Assembly: GCA_947372495.1 (NCBI GenBank)
Contig: CANBTZ010000004.1
Location: 1-36,151 of the forward strand
Length of the DNA: 36,151 nucleotides
From: Comamonadaceae bacterium
GTDB lineage: Bacteria; Pseudomonadota; Gammaproteobacteria; Burkholderiales; Burkholderiaceae_C
Direction: 5' to 3'
Positions 15,299-23,502 of the stretch are shown here, in pieces. Both the position numbers and the translations under genes were made by a program. Every line of letters starts with the position of its first letter. Position 1 is the first letter of the stretch. Below the pieces are notes generated by a model that made no database searches, was not told the DNA's origin, and worked only from the letters and a program-made list of their open reading frames with translations.

Positions 15299-16054
15299 TT
15301 AATTTTTGACGTGCAGTCCGCATTCTTTGGCCGCCTCGTCTTCCCACCACCAGCGCCCGGCGCGGAACTCCTCGCCCAGGCTGATGGCGCGGGTGCATGG
15401 CGCGCAGCCGATGCTGGGGAAAAATTGGTCGTGCAGAGGGTTGTAGTCCACTTGGTTCGTGGCGATGTAGTGCCACACGTCACCCCAGGTCCAGCGGGCC
15501 AGAGGGTTGAACTTGTACAGACCTTTGGTGGCCACTTCGCTCTCGTCGAGCAATGGCACCTCGGCACGGGCAGCAGATTGCTCTTGACGCAGACCGGTGA
15601 TCCAGGCTTTTTGGCCTTTCAAGGCGCGGGCCAGCGGCTCCATCTTGCGCACGCCGCAGCAGGCTTTGCGCAGTTCCATCGACTTGAAAATCGCATCCTG
15701 TCCTTGGTCGCGCACGAACTGGATCACCGACTCCTGCACCGGGCGGTACACCACGATGGGCGCACGCGAATGCGCTTGGGTGCGCTCCAGCAGGGCCAGA
15801 GTTTCGGTGTGCAGCGCGCCGGTTTCCAGCACGAACACCGGAATGTCCAATTGCAGGCTGTTGATCAGGTGCGTGATCACCACATCTTCAGCACCCAAGC
15901 TGGAGGCCTGGGTCACAGGGGCGAACTCGGTCGCAGCGCGGCGCAGCAGCGCCTGGGTCTCGGCCAGCTTGGCGGCAAAGTCAGGGCTGGCGTTGGCGTT
16001 TTGCTCGGTGGCTTTGGCCGGAGCTTGGCGTGAAGAGATCAAGGAAGAAGTCAT
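15299..16054 (-). CDS. cysH: Assimilatory adenylyl-sulfate (APS) reductase, [4Fe-4S] type
   Basis: A 251-residue enzyme that reduces APS to sulfite and AMP with thioredoxin or glutathione. The PP-loop-like SSLGAEDVVITH is at about 51-62. The cluster cysteines are present: Cys132-Cys133 in ACCGVRKMEPL, and Cys217 and Cys220 in SIGCAPCTRA. They separate APS reductases from PAPS reductases. The catalytic cysteine is Cys245 in KECGLH near the C-terminus. The absence of an APS kinase domain on CysN fits. The start codon lies only 5 bases from REPIN B, which occupies the place where a ribosome-binding site should be. No good Shine-Dalgarno is visible. Confidence 0.95.
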   Translation of the reverse strand: MTSSLISSRQAPAKATEQNANASPDFAAKLAETQALLRRAATEFAPVTQASSLGAEDVVITHLINSLQLDIPVFVLETGALHTETLALLERTQAHSRAPIVVYRPVQESVIQFVRDQGQDAIFKSMELRKACCGVRKMEPLARALKGQKAWITGLRQEQSAARAEVPLLDESEVATKGLYKFNPLARWTWGDVWHYIATNQVDYNPLHDQFFPSIGCAPCTRAISLGEEFRAGRWWWEDEAAKECGLHVKN

Positions 16055-16059
16055 GTGGT

Positions 16060-16135
16060 GTAGGAGCCGCGCCCTCGCGGCGATGAAACAGAGGTGAATG
16101 ACCGGAAGTTATCGCGACGGGGGCGTCGCTCCCAC
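16060..16135. repeat. REPIN B between DUF934 gene and cysH
   Basis: Left REP 16060-16083 has the stem GCCGCG/CGCGGC. Right REP 16112-16135 has the stem GCGACG/CGTCGC. Both are 24 bp and in opposite orientation, spanning 76 bp as in REPIN A. The right REP lies inside the end of the DUF934 reading frame. The left REP stops 5 bases before the cysH start. Its stem differs from that of REPIN A by paired changes that keep base pairing. Confidence 0.88.
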
Positions 16136-16501
16136 AGCAAAGTGCGGTTGCGTCTCCACGGCCGAGCCTTGGTAGAAGCCGGCATAGCGGTCCAGCTGGC
16201 GCTGGGCAGCGCTGGCGTCCACGCCGTCTTTGAGCACGGCCACGTCAAAGCCGGTGCGCTGCATCTGCACCAACTGGTCGATCAGCACATCGCCCGTGGC
16301 GCGCAACTCACCCGCAAAACGCAAGCGGCGGCGCAGCAAAAAGGCTTGGCTGTAGGCGCGGCCATCGGTGAAGGCCGGGAACTGCAGGTCGATGCGGGTG
16401 ACGCCATTCAGGTCGAGCGTGCGTGGGTCCACGTCGTTCGCCAGTTCCAAGACGCCGGTTTTGTTGGAAGCTTGGTGTTCTTGTGAGGTGATGATGTTCA
16501 T
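16109..16501 (-). CDS. DUF934 protein of the sulfur assimilation operon
   Basis: A 130-residue DUF934 protein. The core (DLNGVTRIDLQFPAFTDGRA, YSQAFLLRRRLRFAGELRAT, GDVLIDQLVQMQRTGFDVA) is the family signature. DUF934 genes regularly sit between cysI and cysH in beta- and alphaproteobacteria and are sometimes called putative sulfite-reductase accessory or oxidoreductase proteins. The biochemical role is not established. The last eight residues (VGATPPSR) and the stop are encoded by the right half of REPIN B, so the natural C-terminus has been replaced or extended. REPIN C ends 17 bases upstream of the start. No strong ribosome site is visible. Confidence 0.85.
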   Translation of the reverse strand: MNIITSQEHQASNKTGVLELANDVDPRTLDLNGVTRIDLQFPAFTDGRAYSQAFLLRRRLRFAGELRATGDVLIDQLVQMQRTGFDVAVLKDGVDASAAQRQLDRYAGFYQGSAVETQPHFAVGATPPSR

Positions 16502-16518
16502 GGTCGTTTTTTTCTGCT

Positions 16519-16577
16519 GTAGGAGCGGCGCCCTCGCCGCGATTGGCTGTTCATCGCCGCGAGGGCGCGGCTCCTAC
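16519..16577. repeat. REPIN C between cysI and DUF934 gene
   Basis: Left REP 16519-16542 has the stem GCGGCG/CGCCGC. Right REP 16554-16577, read in reverse, is identical over 24 bp to the left REP of REPIN B. The spacer is shorter, giving 59 bp in all. It sits 8 bases after the cysI stop and 17 bases before the DUF934 start. Confidence 0.88.
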
Positions 16578-16585
16578 TAGGGACT

Positions 16586-18394
16586 TCAGGCGGCGGTTTC
16601 CTCAGCGGGGTGGCGTGCCGCATTGGCGGCGGCCTTGAACGGGTCTTGACCCACGCGGCGCAGGGTCTCGATGAAGGCTTCTTGTTGGCCGTCCGAGGTG
16701 GCAGCGCGCAACTCTTTGTAGGTGTTCAAAATCGCTTCGATCACATCCGGCACTTCAAACGAAGAGAACGACGGGCCGACCACCTTGCCTGGCGTGGCCG
16801 CGCCGGACAGGTCTTTGCCGTCCGAGCCGCCCAGCGTGACCTGGTACCACTCCTTGCCGTCTTTATCGACCCCCAAAATGCCGATGTGGCCCGAGTGGTG
16901 GTGTCCACAAGAGTTGATGCAGCCGCTGATGTGGAAGTCGATGTGGCCCAGGTCTTCCAGTTCGTCCAGGTCTTGGTAGCGCTCGGTGATGGCGCTGGCC
17001 GTGGGGATGGAGCGGGCATTGGCCAGCGCGCAGTAGTCGCCGCCGGGGCAGGCGATCATGTCGGTCAGCAAACCGATGTTGGGCTGGGCCACACCCAGCG
17101 CTTGGGCTTCGCGCCACAGCGCGTGCAGCTGGTCCAGACGCACCCAGGGCAGCAGCAGGTTTTGGGTGTGCGAGACACGGGCTTCACCTGCGGAATATTT
17201 CTCGATCAGGGCAGCGGCTGCTTCGAGCTGTTCGGCGGTGGCGTCACCCGGGGCATAACCCGGGCGCTTGAAGGACAGCGACACGGCGCGCAGTTGCGGG
17301 TTGCGGTGCGGGCGCACGTTGCGCGCCAGCCAGCGGGCAAAGGCGGGGGTCTTGGCCGCTTCGATGCTGAGCGCCGCTTCGGCTTGGGCCAACCATTCGT
17401 CGGTGTTTTCAGGCAGGTGCAGCGCAGGGTCCACAAAACCGGCTTTCACGCGGTCGAGCTCGGCCTGCGGCAGGGTGTGCGGCGCGCCGTCGCGCTCTAA
17501 AATTTCGAGGAACTCGGTTTCGACTTCGTCAAAGTAGCGCTGGCCTTCGGCCTTGACCAAAATTTTGATGCGGGCTTTGTACTTGTTGTCGCGGCGGCCC
17601 CAACGGTTGTAGACACGCACCACGGCTTCGAGGTAGTTCATGATGTCTTGCCAAGGCAGGAACTCGCGGATCACCACACCGTTGACCGGGGTGCGGCCCA
17701 TGCCGCCACCGACCAGCACCTTGAAGCCAACTTCACCGGCATCGTTCTTGATGACTTGCAGGCCCACATCGTGCCAGCCAATGGCGGCGCGGTCTTCGGT
17801 GGCACCCGTGATGGCGATCTTGAACTTGCGCGGCAGGTGCGCAAACTCGGGGTGCAGCGTGCTCCACTGGCGGATCAGCTCGGCGTACGGCCGGGGGTCC
17901 ACCACTTCGTCCACCGCCACACCCGCCAGCTCGTCGGTGGTGGTGTTGCGGATGCAGTTGCCGCTGGTCTGGATGCCGTGCATGTTCACGGTGGCCAGCA
18001 ACTCCATCACGTCGGCCGATTTGTCCAGTGGAATCCAGTTGAACTGCACGTTCTGGCGCGTGGTGAAGTGGCCGTAGTTGGTCGTCAGCTTGGGGGCCAG
18101 ACCGGCAATTTTGTCTTGGGTGGCTTGGGCTTCGGCCAGCAGGGCGGCGTCGGGCGTGTCGTAGTCGCGGGCGATTTGGGCCAGCACCTTGATCTGGGCC
18201 GCGTTGATCTCGCCATAAGGCACGGCCACGCGCAGCATGGGCGCGTAGCGCTGCACATACCAGCCGTTTTGCAGACGCAGGGGGCGAAACTGGTCTTCGG
18301 TCAGTTGACCCGTCTGCCAACGACCCAGTTGGTCGCGGAACTCTGCAGCGCGGGCGCGCACAAAGGCTTTGTCGAATTCGGTGTACTGGTACAT
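16586..18394 (-). CDS. cysI: Sulfite reductase hemoprotein (siroheme/[4Fe-4S], CysI-type)
   Basis: A 602-residue member of the nitrite/sulfite reductase family, reducing sulfite to sulfide with six electrons. N-terminal substrate and siroheme-binding arginine-rich segments include YGHFTTRQNVQFNWI and TSGNCIRNTTTDELAG. The cluster-siroheme cysteines are in ACPGGDYCALA (about 448-455) and HISGCINSCGHHHSGHIG (about 489-493). The pattern CPGGDYC resembles the ferredoxin- or single-subunit-type assimilatory enzymes in beta- and alphaproteobacteria. No CysJ gene is present, so electrons probably come from ferredoxin. It is separated by a short gap from the TSUP gene before it and by REPIN C from DUF934 after it. 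Specificity for sulfite rather than nitrite is judged mainly from the operon. Confidence 0.93.
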   Translation of the reverse strand: MYQYTEFDKAFVRARAAEFRDQLGRWQTGQLTEDQFRPLRLQNGWYVQRYAPMLRVAVPYGEINAAQIKVLAQIARDYDTPDAALLAEAQATQDKIAGLAPKLTTNYGHFTTRQNVQFNWIPLDKSADVMELLATVNMHGIQTSGNCIRNTTTDELAGVAVDEVVDPRPYAELIRQWSTLHPEFAHLPRKFKIAITGATEDRAAIGWHDVGLQVIKNDAGEVGFKVLVGGGMGRTPVNGVVIREFLPWQDIMNYLEAVVRVYNRWGRRDNKYKARIKILVKAEGQRYFDEVETEFLEILERDGAPHTLPQAELDRVKAGFVDPALHLPENTDEWLAQAEAALSIEAAKTPAFARWLARNVRPHRNPQLRAVSLSFKRPGYAPGDATAEQLEAAAALIEKYSAGEARVSHTQNLLLPWVRLDQLHALWREAQALGVAQPNIGLLTDMIACPGGDYCALANARSIPTASAITERYQDLDELEDLGHIDFHISGCINSCGHHHSGHIGILGVDKDGKEWYQVTLGGSDGKDLSGAATPGKVVGPSFSSFEVPDVIEAILNTYKELRAATSDGQQEAFIETLRRVGQDPFKAAANAARHPAEETAA

Positions 18395-18412
18395 GGCAAC
18401 AGCTGTAAAAAA

Positions 18413-19204
18413 TCAGATCAGAACGAGTTTGGTGCCCGCCCATGCCAGCAGCACGGACAGCAGCGAGCGGATCACGCGGTCAGGCGTGTGGTGTGTCAGG
18501 CGCGAGCCCAGCCAGATGCCGGGGATCGACCCGGCCAGCAGCTTGGCCAGCAAGGGCCAGTCCACCGAGCCGAGCGACGCATGGCCCAGGCCCGCCACCA
18601 GGGTCAGGGGCACGGCATAAGCGATGTCCGCCGCCACGATGCGCGGCAAAGGCAGCAGAGGATACAGCACCATCAGCACCGTCACGCCAATGGCGCCCGC
18701 GCCCACGGAGGTGAGGGTGACCAAGGTGCCGATCAGGGCGCCAAACAGCAGCGGCAGGCTCCAGTGACGGGGTGTGCTGGCGAGGGCTTCGTCCTCTGGC
18801 GCCAGTTGACGGGGCACTTGTTTGCCGCGCACGGCCTTGTAGAGCATGGCGGCAGCAGTCAGCAGCAGGGCCGCGCCCAAGGTGGTGGTCATCAGGGCCT
18901 GCACTTTGGGGTCGGCCGGGCCCACCCAGCGCAAGACGCCAAGGGTGACGAGGCAAGCCGGAATGCTGCCCGCGCTGAGCAAACCCACCACGCGCCAGGG
19001 CACGATGCGCTGGCGGGCAAAGCTCACGGTACCGCCCAGCTTGGTGAAGGCCGCAAACAGCAGGTCGGTGCCCACCGCCATGTAAGGCTTCACGCCAAAG
19101 AAAAAGATCAAGAGCGGCGTCATCAGCGACCCGCCACCCACCCCCGTCAGGCCCACGATGGTGCCGACAAAGAAACCTGCAAAGACATAGCCCAAATCAA
19201 CCAT
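18413..19204 (-). CDS. TSUP (TauE/SafE) family membrane permease, sulfur-related
   Basis: A 263-residue integral membrane protein with about eight transmembrane helices. It carries the TSUP repeat motif twice: VGLTGVGGGSLMTPLLIFFF (about 17-36) and LVTLTSVGAGAIGVTVLMVL (about 167-186). The family moves sulfite, sulfonates, sulfate or similar anions. Being the first gene of the cys operon suggests sulfate uptake or sulfite/sulfide export in assimilation. The direction of transport cannot be read from the sequence. The start ATG lies about 20 bases after an AT-rich promoter-like region. Confidence 0.85.
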   Translation of the reverse strand: MVDLGYVFAGFFVGTIVGLTGVGGGSLMTPLLIFFFGVKPYMAVGTDLLFAAFTKLGGTVSFARQRIVPWRVVGLLSAGSIPACLVTLGVLRWVGPADPKVQALMTTTLGAALLLTAAAMLYKAVRGKQVPRQLAPEDEALASTPRHWSLPLLFGALIGTLVTLTSVGAGAIGVTVLMVLYPLLPLPRIVAADIAYAVPLTLVAGLGHASLGSVDWPLLAKLLAGSIPGIWLGSRLTHHTPDRVIRSLLSVLLAWAGTKLVLI

Positions 19205-19308
19205 GGGCAGGACTGTAAAGCCGCTTTATGCCAAAACAAACGATTTATTCGTTGTAGATATATTCCAAATGAGCATAAGAGGCCTTGGTGGCCCTCTGAC
19301 TCGGCCCC
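19205..19308 (-). promoter_or_regulatory. AT-rich promoter region of the cys operon
   Basis: This gap between the MFS stop and the TSUP start is strikingly AT-rich at 19225-19277. It contains an inverted repeat AACGA-TTTAT-TCGTT and, on the minus strand, TTTTGGCATAAA. It must carry the operon promoter and is the natural place for a CysB-type LysR activator. I could not assign exact -35/-10 boxes. A weak hairpin (AGAGGCC/GGCCCTCT, 19278-19297) may end the MFS transcript. Confidence 0.5.
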
Positions 19309-20547
19309 TCAGCCCGGCAGTGGCTGGGTGCGTTCGGCCATGATGCGGGCCGATGGCTGCACGTTCATGCCCATCTGGAACAGGCCTGCGGCCAGGCCAA
19401 TGGCCACCGCACCCTGCCAGGCCAGGTCGTAATTGCCCAGGCGGCTGTAAATCACCCCGCCGCCCCAGGCCCCGATGAAAGAGCCCACTTGGTGGCTGAA
19501 AAACGCCACCCCCGACAAGGTGGCCATGTAGCGCAGCCCGAACAAATGGATCACCAGGCCCGAGACCAGCGGCACTACGCCCAGCCACAGCGTGCCCATG
19601 GCGGCGGCAAACACCAAGGTGCTGGTGGGGGTGGGGGGTGTCAGAAAGTACACCGCAATGAAGATCGAGCGCAGCACATAAATGCCGCCCAGCAGCAGAC
19701 GTTTGGAATACTGGCCACCCAGCCAGCCAAAAAGGTAAGAGCCCATGACGTTGAACAGGCCCACCAGCGCCAGTGCCGTGCTGCCCACGCTGGGGTCGAT
19801 GCCGCAAATGTCCAAATAAGTGGGCAGGTGCGTGGTGATGAACACCAGTTGCAAGCCGCACACAAAAAACGCGATGGCCAGCACCAGGTAGCCCCGATGG
19901 CCCAAGGCCTCGCGAACGGCCTCGCCCACCGTTTGTTCTGCGCCCAGAGGCGCAGGCACCTCGATCTGGTCCGCCCGGCTGGCCATGAAAGCGGCGGGCA
20001 CCATCACGGCCACCAGGCCCAGAAAGCCGATCAGAGCCGCTTGCCAGCCCGAGCTGCTGATCAAGTGCTGCGCCATCGGCGAGGCCAGGGTCAGCCCCAG
20101 CGAGCCCAGCGCCGACACCGAGCCCATGGCCATGCTGCGCTTGAGCGGTGAAACGGCTTTGGCCGTCACGCTCATGGCGATGTTGGACGCGGTGCAGGAC
20201 AAGGCCAGGCCGACGCACAGGCCCATGCCCAGCGTCACGCTCCAGGCCGAGGTGGCTGTCAGCGCCAAAGCCAGGCCCAGGCCATAAACCACCACCCCCA
20301 GCAAGGTCACGGGCCGCGCGCCGTGCCGGTCGGCCAGGATGCCCACAAAAGGCTGGGTGGCCCCCCAGACGATGTTCTGGATGGCAATGGCCAGCGAAAA
20401 ATCGGCCGCCGTGATGCCGATGTCGCGGATCATGTGCGGCTGCAAAAGGCCAAAGCTCTGCCGCATGCCCATGGCCAGGCTCAGCATCAATGCCGCACCG
20501 CCCATGATCAAGGCCACATGGAATCGGGACAAGTCGGTTTGTTTCAT
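19309..20547 (-). CDS. Major facilitator superfamily transporter
   Basis: A 412-residue membrane protein with about 12 transmembrane helices. The MFS loop 2-3 motif GILADRHGARPVTLLG is at about 66-81. A central cytoplasmic loop is at about 195-215 (RADQIEVPAPLGAEQTVGEA). It resembles the oxalate/formate antiporter-like and monocarboxylate-like MFS permeases of Burkholderiales, but the substrate cannot be told. ATG 20547 is chosen over ATG 20556 and 20565 because a GGCGGG purine stretch lies just before it. It is divergent from the LivK-like binding protein gene, so the two may share regulation. Confidence 0.8.
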   Translation of the reverse strand: MKQTDLSRFHVALIMGGAALMLSLAMGMRQSFGLLQPHMIRDIGITAADFSLAIAIQNIVWGATQPFVGILADRHGARPVTLLGVVVYGLGLALALTATSAWSVTLGMGLCVGLALSCTASNIAMSVTAKAVSPLKRSMAMGSVSALGSLGLTLASPMAQHLISSSGWQAALIGFLGLVAVMVPAAFMASRADQIEVPAPLGAEQTVGEAVREALGHRGYLVLAIAFFVCGLQLVFITTHLPTYLDICGIDPSVGSTALALVGLFNVMGSYLFGWLGGQYSKRLLLGGIYVLRSIFIAVYFLTPPTPTSTLVFAAAMGTLWLGVVPLVSGLVIHLFGLRYMATLSGVAFFSHQVGSFIGAWGGGVIYSRLGNYDLAWQGAVAIGLAAGLFQMGMNVQPSARIMAERTQPLPG

Positions 20548-20660
20548 GCCCGCCATTATTGGCAATCGTGGCCCGAATGAGCGCCTGTGCGTGACACCCC
20601 GAGCCAGCGCACCGTGGGGCTGTCACGTTGGTGATAGAGTCTCGGCTTTTGGAGAGAACC

Positions 20661-21878
20661 ATGCCTTTGCCAGCTTCCTTGCGCCAGCTCACATGGGCCG
20701 CTTTCATGACCTTGGCCTGCAGCCTGCAGGCGTCGGCCCAGACCCCCATCCGCATTGGCGAAATCAACAGTTATTCCGCCATCCCGCAGTTCACCCAGCC
20801 TTACAAACAAGGCTGGCAGCTGGCCGTCGAAGAAGTCAACGCCCAAGGCGGCTTGCTCGGCCGCAAGGTCGAAGTCATTGCCCGGGACGACGCGGGCAAG
20901 CCCGAAGAGGCTTTGCGTCACGCCATCGAGCTGACGTCCAAAGAAAAAGTCGACGTGCTGGCAGGCGGCTTTTTGTCCAATATCGGCTTGGCCCTGGCCG
21001 ACCACGCCGTCAAGAACAAGCGCCTGTTTGTGGCCAGCGAGCCGCTGACCGACGCCATCGTTTGGGACAAAGGCAACCGCTACACCTTCCGCCTGCGCCC
21101 CAGCACCTACATGCAAGCGGCCATGTTGGTCGAAGAGGCGGTCAAGCTGCCCGCCAAGCGCTGGGCCACGATTGCGCCCAATTACGAATACGGCCAAAGC
21201 GCCGTGGCCAGCTTCAAGGAGCTGCTCAAAGCCAAACGCCCCGATGTGGAGTTCGTGAGCGAGCAGTGGCCCGCCCAGGGCAAGATCGACGCGGGCAGCA
21301 CGCTGACGGCCACCATGGCCAGCAAACCCGATGCCATTTTCAACGTGACCTTTGGTGCCGACTTGGCCAAGCTGGTGCGCGAAGGCAACCAGCGCAATGT
21401 CTTCCCCAAGACGCCCGTGGTGTCGCTGCTGTCGGGCGAGCCCGAGTACCTGGAAGTGCTGAAAGACGAAACGCCCAAGGGCTGGATCGTGACCGGCTAT
21501 CCCTGGGACCAGCTCGACAACAAAGAGCACGCCAGCTTTGCCGCCAACTACTACAAGAAGTTCAACGAGAACCCCAAGGTGGGCTCGGTGGTGGGCTATG
21601 CCACGATGCAGGCCATTTTTGCGGCCATCAAAAAGGCCAACTCCACCGACAACGAAAAGCTGGTCGCTGCCATGCGGGGCCTGAAGTTCAGCACGCCCTT
21701 TGGCCCAGCCGAGTTCCGCGCCTTGGACCACCAGTCCACCATGGGGGCGTATGTGGGCAAGCTCGACCAGCGCGGCGGCAAGGGCACCATGGTGCAGTGG
21801 CGCTATGCCGACGGCAAGAACTACCAGCCCACAGACGCTTATGTGAAATCACGCCGCCCAGCAGAAGCCATGAAATGA
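20661..21878 (+). CDS. LivK-like ABC transporter substrate-binding protein
   Basis: A 405-residue periplasmic-binding protein of the branched-chain amino-acid/amide (Peripla_BP_6) class. A signal peptide (about 1-26, ending ASAQ) is followed by IRIGEINSYSAIPQFTQPYK, then GWQLAVEEVNAQGGLLGRKVEVI and DDAGKPEEALRHAIEL, the standard lobe-1 motifs. LAGGFLSNIGLALADHA and APNYEYGQSAVASFKELL follow. GGAGAG sits a few bases before the ATG. No permease or ATPase genes are adjacent, so it must pair with a transporter encoded elsewhere. The ligand is unknown. In Burkholderiales such orphan proteins bind amino acids, amides or aromatic acids. Confidence 0.85.
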   Translation: MPLPASLRQLTWAAFMTLACSLQASAQTPIRIGEINSYSAIPQFTQPYKQGWQLAVEEVNAQGGLLGRKVEVIARDDAGKPEEALRHAIELTSKEKVDVLAGGFLSNIGLALADHAVKNKRLFVASEPLTDAIVWDKGNRYTFRLRPSTYMQAAMLVEEAVKLPAKRWATIAPNYEYGQSAVASFKELLKAKRPDVEFVSEQWPAQGKIDAGSTLTATMASKPDAIFNVTFGADLAKLVREGNQRNVFPKTPVVSLLSGEPEYLEVLKDETPKGWIVTGYPWDQLDNKEHASFAANYYKKFNENPKVGSVVGYATMQAIFAAIKKANSTDNEKLVAAMRGLKFSTPFGPAEFRALDHQSTMGAYVGKLDQRGGKGTMVQWRYADGKNYQPTDAYVKSRRPAEAMK

Positions 21879-21896
21879 GACGAGGCCAAGCTCGTC
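21879..21896. terminator. Small hairpin between convergent genes
   Basis: GACGAG (21879-21884) pairs with CTCGTC (21891-21896) directly after the binding-protein stop. The stem is short with no U tract, so it is weak evidence for termination. Confidence 0.35.
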
Positions 21897-21903
21897 CAGC
21901 GCT

Positions 21904-23502
21904 TCAATGCGCAGCCGGACCCCACGCGTTGGCCTGAGCGCTGACCCAATCGCTAGAAAACGGCAGCGGCCAATCGCTGGGCTTGGCCGAAGGGTCCAAC
22001 AAGCAGCTTGCAGGCAGCGTATCGATGAGCGCTGAAAGAGGTCTTGACTGTCCTTGGGCCGTGCGTTGCATCACATGGCCGGGTGTGATTTGACTTGGGC
22101 TTTGCAGGCCAGCTGAGCCCAACAATTCCGCCAAAGCGTGCAGGGTGTTGGTGTGAAAGTGGAACACCCGCTCTGCCTTGTCGGTCACCACCACCGCGCG
22201 TTGGCGCACTGGATCTTGGGTGGCCACACCCGTAGGGCAATGGTCGGTGTGGCAGCTGCGCGATTGGATGCAGCCCAATGCAAACATGAAGCCCCGAGCC
22301 GCATTGCACCAGTCCGCACCCAGCGCCAGGCATTTGGTGATGTCAAAGGCAGAAATCACTTTGCCCGAAGCGCCGATTTTGATCCGCTCGCGCAGGCCAG
22401 CGCCCATCAAGCTGTTGTGCACCAGCCGCAGACCATCGCGCAGCGGCATGCCCATGTGGTCTGCAAACTCGATGGGCGCAGCCCCTGTACCACCCTCGCT
22501 GCCGTCAACCACCACAAAGTCCGGGGTTTGCCCAGTTTGGAGCATGGCTTTGACGATGGCAAACCATTCGGCCGGGTGACCCACACACAGCTTGATGCCC
22601 ACTGGCTTGCCGCCCGACAGGTGCCGCAACTCTGAAACAAAGTTCAACAGCTCGGTGGGGGTGGAAAACGCCGAGTGACGGGCAGGAGACACGCAGTCCT
22701 GGCCCATGGGTACGCCACGCGCTTCGGCGATTTCTGCGCTGACTTTGGCTTTGGGCAGCACTCCGCCGTGGCCCGGCTTGGCGCCTTGTGAGAGTTTGAC
22801 CTCGATCATCTTGACTTGGGGCGACTGGGCTTGCAGTGCAAAGCGCTCGGGGTCGAATCGCCCTTCGGGCGTGCGGCAGCCAAAGTAGCCCGAGGCGATC
22901 TGCCAGATCAGGTCCCCCCCGTGTTCACGGTGGTGAACTGAGATGCTGCCCTCGCCAGTGTCGTGGGCAAACCCGCCTTTGGCGGCCCCTTTGTTGAGGG
23001 CCTTGATTGCATTGGGAGACAAGGCGCCGAAGCTCATGCCAGAGATGTTCAACAGCGACATCGAATAAGGCTGGCTGCAGTTCGATCCACCCACCGTGAT
23101 GCGAAGGGATGCCGGATCAATGTGTTCAGGTCGCATCGAGTGTGTGATCCATTCGGTGCCCGGGTGGTACATGTCCTTGATGCTGCCAAAGCCGCGCTTG
23201 TCGTTTTGCTCTTTGGATCGGGCATAGACCATGGCCCGCTGGTTGCGCGAAAAGGGGATTTTTTGTTCATCGTCCTCGATGAAATACTGCCGAATTTCAG
23301 GGCGGATGTATTCAAGGGCGTAGCGCAGTCTTCCTGTGACTGGGTAGTTCCTGCGCACTGCTTGTTTTGTCTGCAAAACATCCTGAACCCCCAGGCCAAA
23401 GAGTCCCCAAAGGACCAACGATGCAGGCATGGACACCGGCCACAGCAGTGCCGCCGCTGGTGCGGTGACAAGCCAAGGGGTGAATCTGACGATGCTGTGC
23501 AT
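21904..23502 (-). CDS. FMN-binding glutamate-synthase-family protein (GltB-like domain)
   Basis: A 532-residue protein. Two N-terminal hydrophobic helices (about 8-40) may anchor it in the membrane. The rest is the GltB FMN/3Fe-4S domain (GSNCSQPYSMSLLNISGMSF, EVKLSQGAKPGHGGVLPKAK, VVVDGSEGGTGAAP). Cluster-type cysteines are in CIQSRSCHTDHCPTG (about 415-430). The glutaminase domain of full glutamate synthase is absent. This is the stand-alone YerD-like type found in many bacteria, whose reaction is not settled. GGAGA precedes the ATG at good spacing. It is divergent from the M61 peptidase gene. Confidence 0.88.
   Translation of the reverse strand: MHSIVRFTPWLVTAPAAALLWPVSMPASLVLWGLFGLGVQDVLQTKQAVRRNYPVTGRLRYALEYIRPEIRQYFIEDDEQKIPFSRNQRAMVYARSKEQNDKRGFGSIKDMYHPGTEWITHSMRPEHIDPASLRITVGGSNCSQPYSMSLLNISGMSFGALSPNAIKALNKGAAKGGFAHDTGEGSISVHHREHGGDLIWQIASGYFGCRTPEGRFDPERFALQAQSPQVKMIEVKLSQGAKPGHGGVLPKAKVSAEIAEARGVPMGQDCVSPARHSAFSTPTELLNFVSELRHLSGGKPVGIKLCVGHPAEWFAIVKAMLQTGQTPDFVVVDGSEGGTGAAPIEFADHMGMPLRDGLRLVHNSLMGAGLRERIKIGASGKVISAFDITKCLALGADWCNAARGFMFALGCIQSRSCHTDHCPTGVATQDPVRQRAVVVTDKAERVFHFHTNTLHALAELLGSAGLQSPSQITPGHVMQRTAQGQSRPLSALIDTLPASCLLDPSAKPSDWPLPFSSDWVSAQANAWGPAAH

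Noticed and set aside
15184-15567. N-terminal extension of CysD
   Set aside because: It reads through REPIN A and the cysH coding region in another frame. CysD family length fits the start at 15183.
15203-16577. CRISPR array
   Set aside because: The repeats are inverted pairs at gene gaps with coding sequence between them, not regularly spaced direct repeats. No cas genes are present.
17648-19432. 594-residue open frame on the plus strand
   Set aside because: It is antisense to cysI and the TSUP gene. Its composition is shadow-like.
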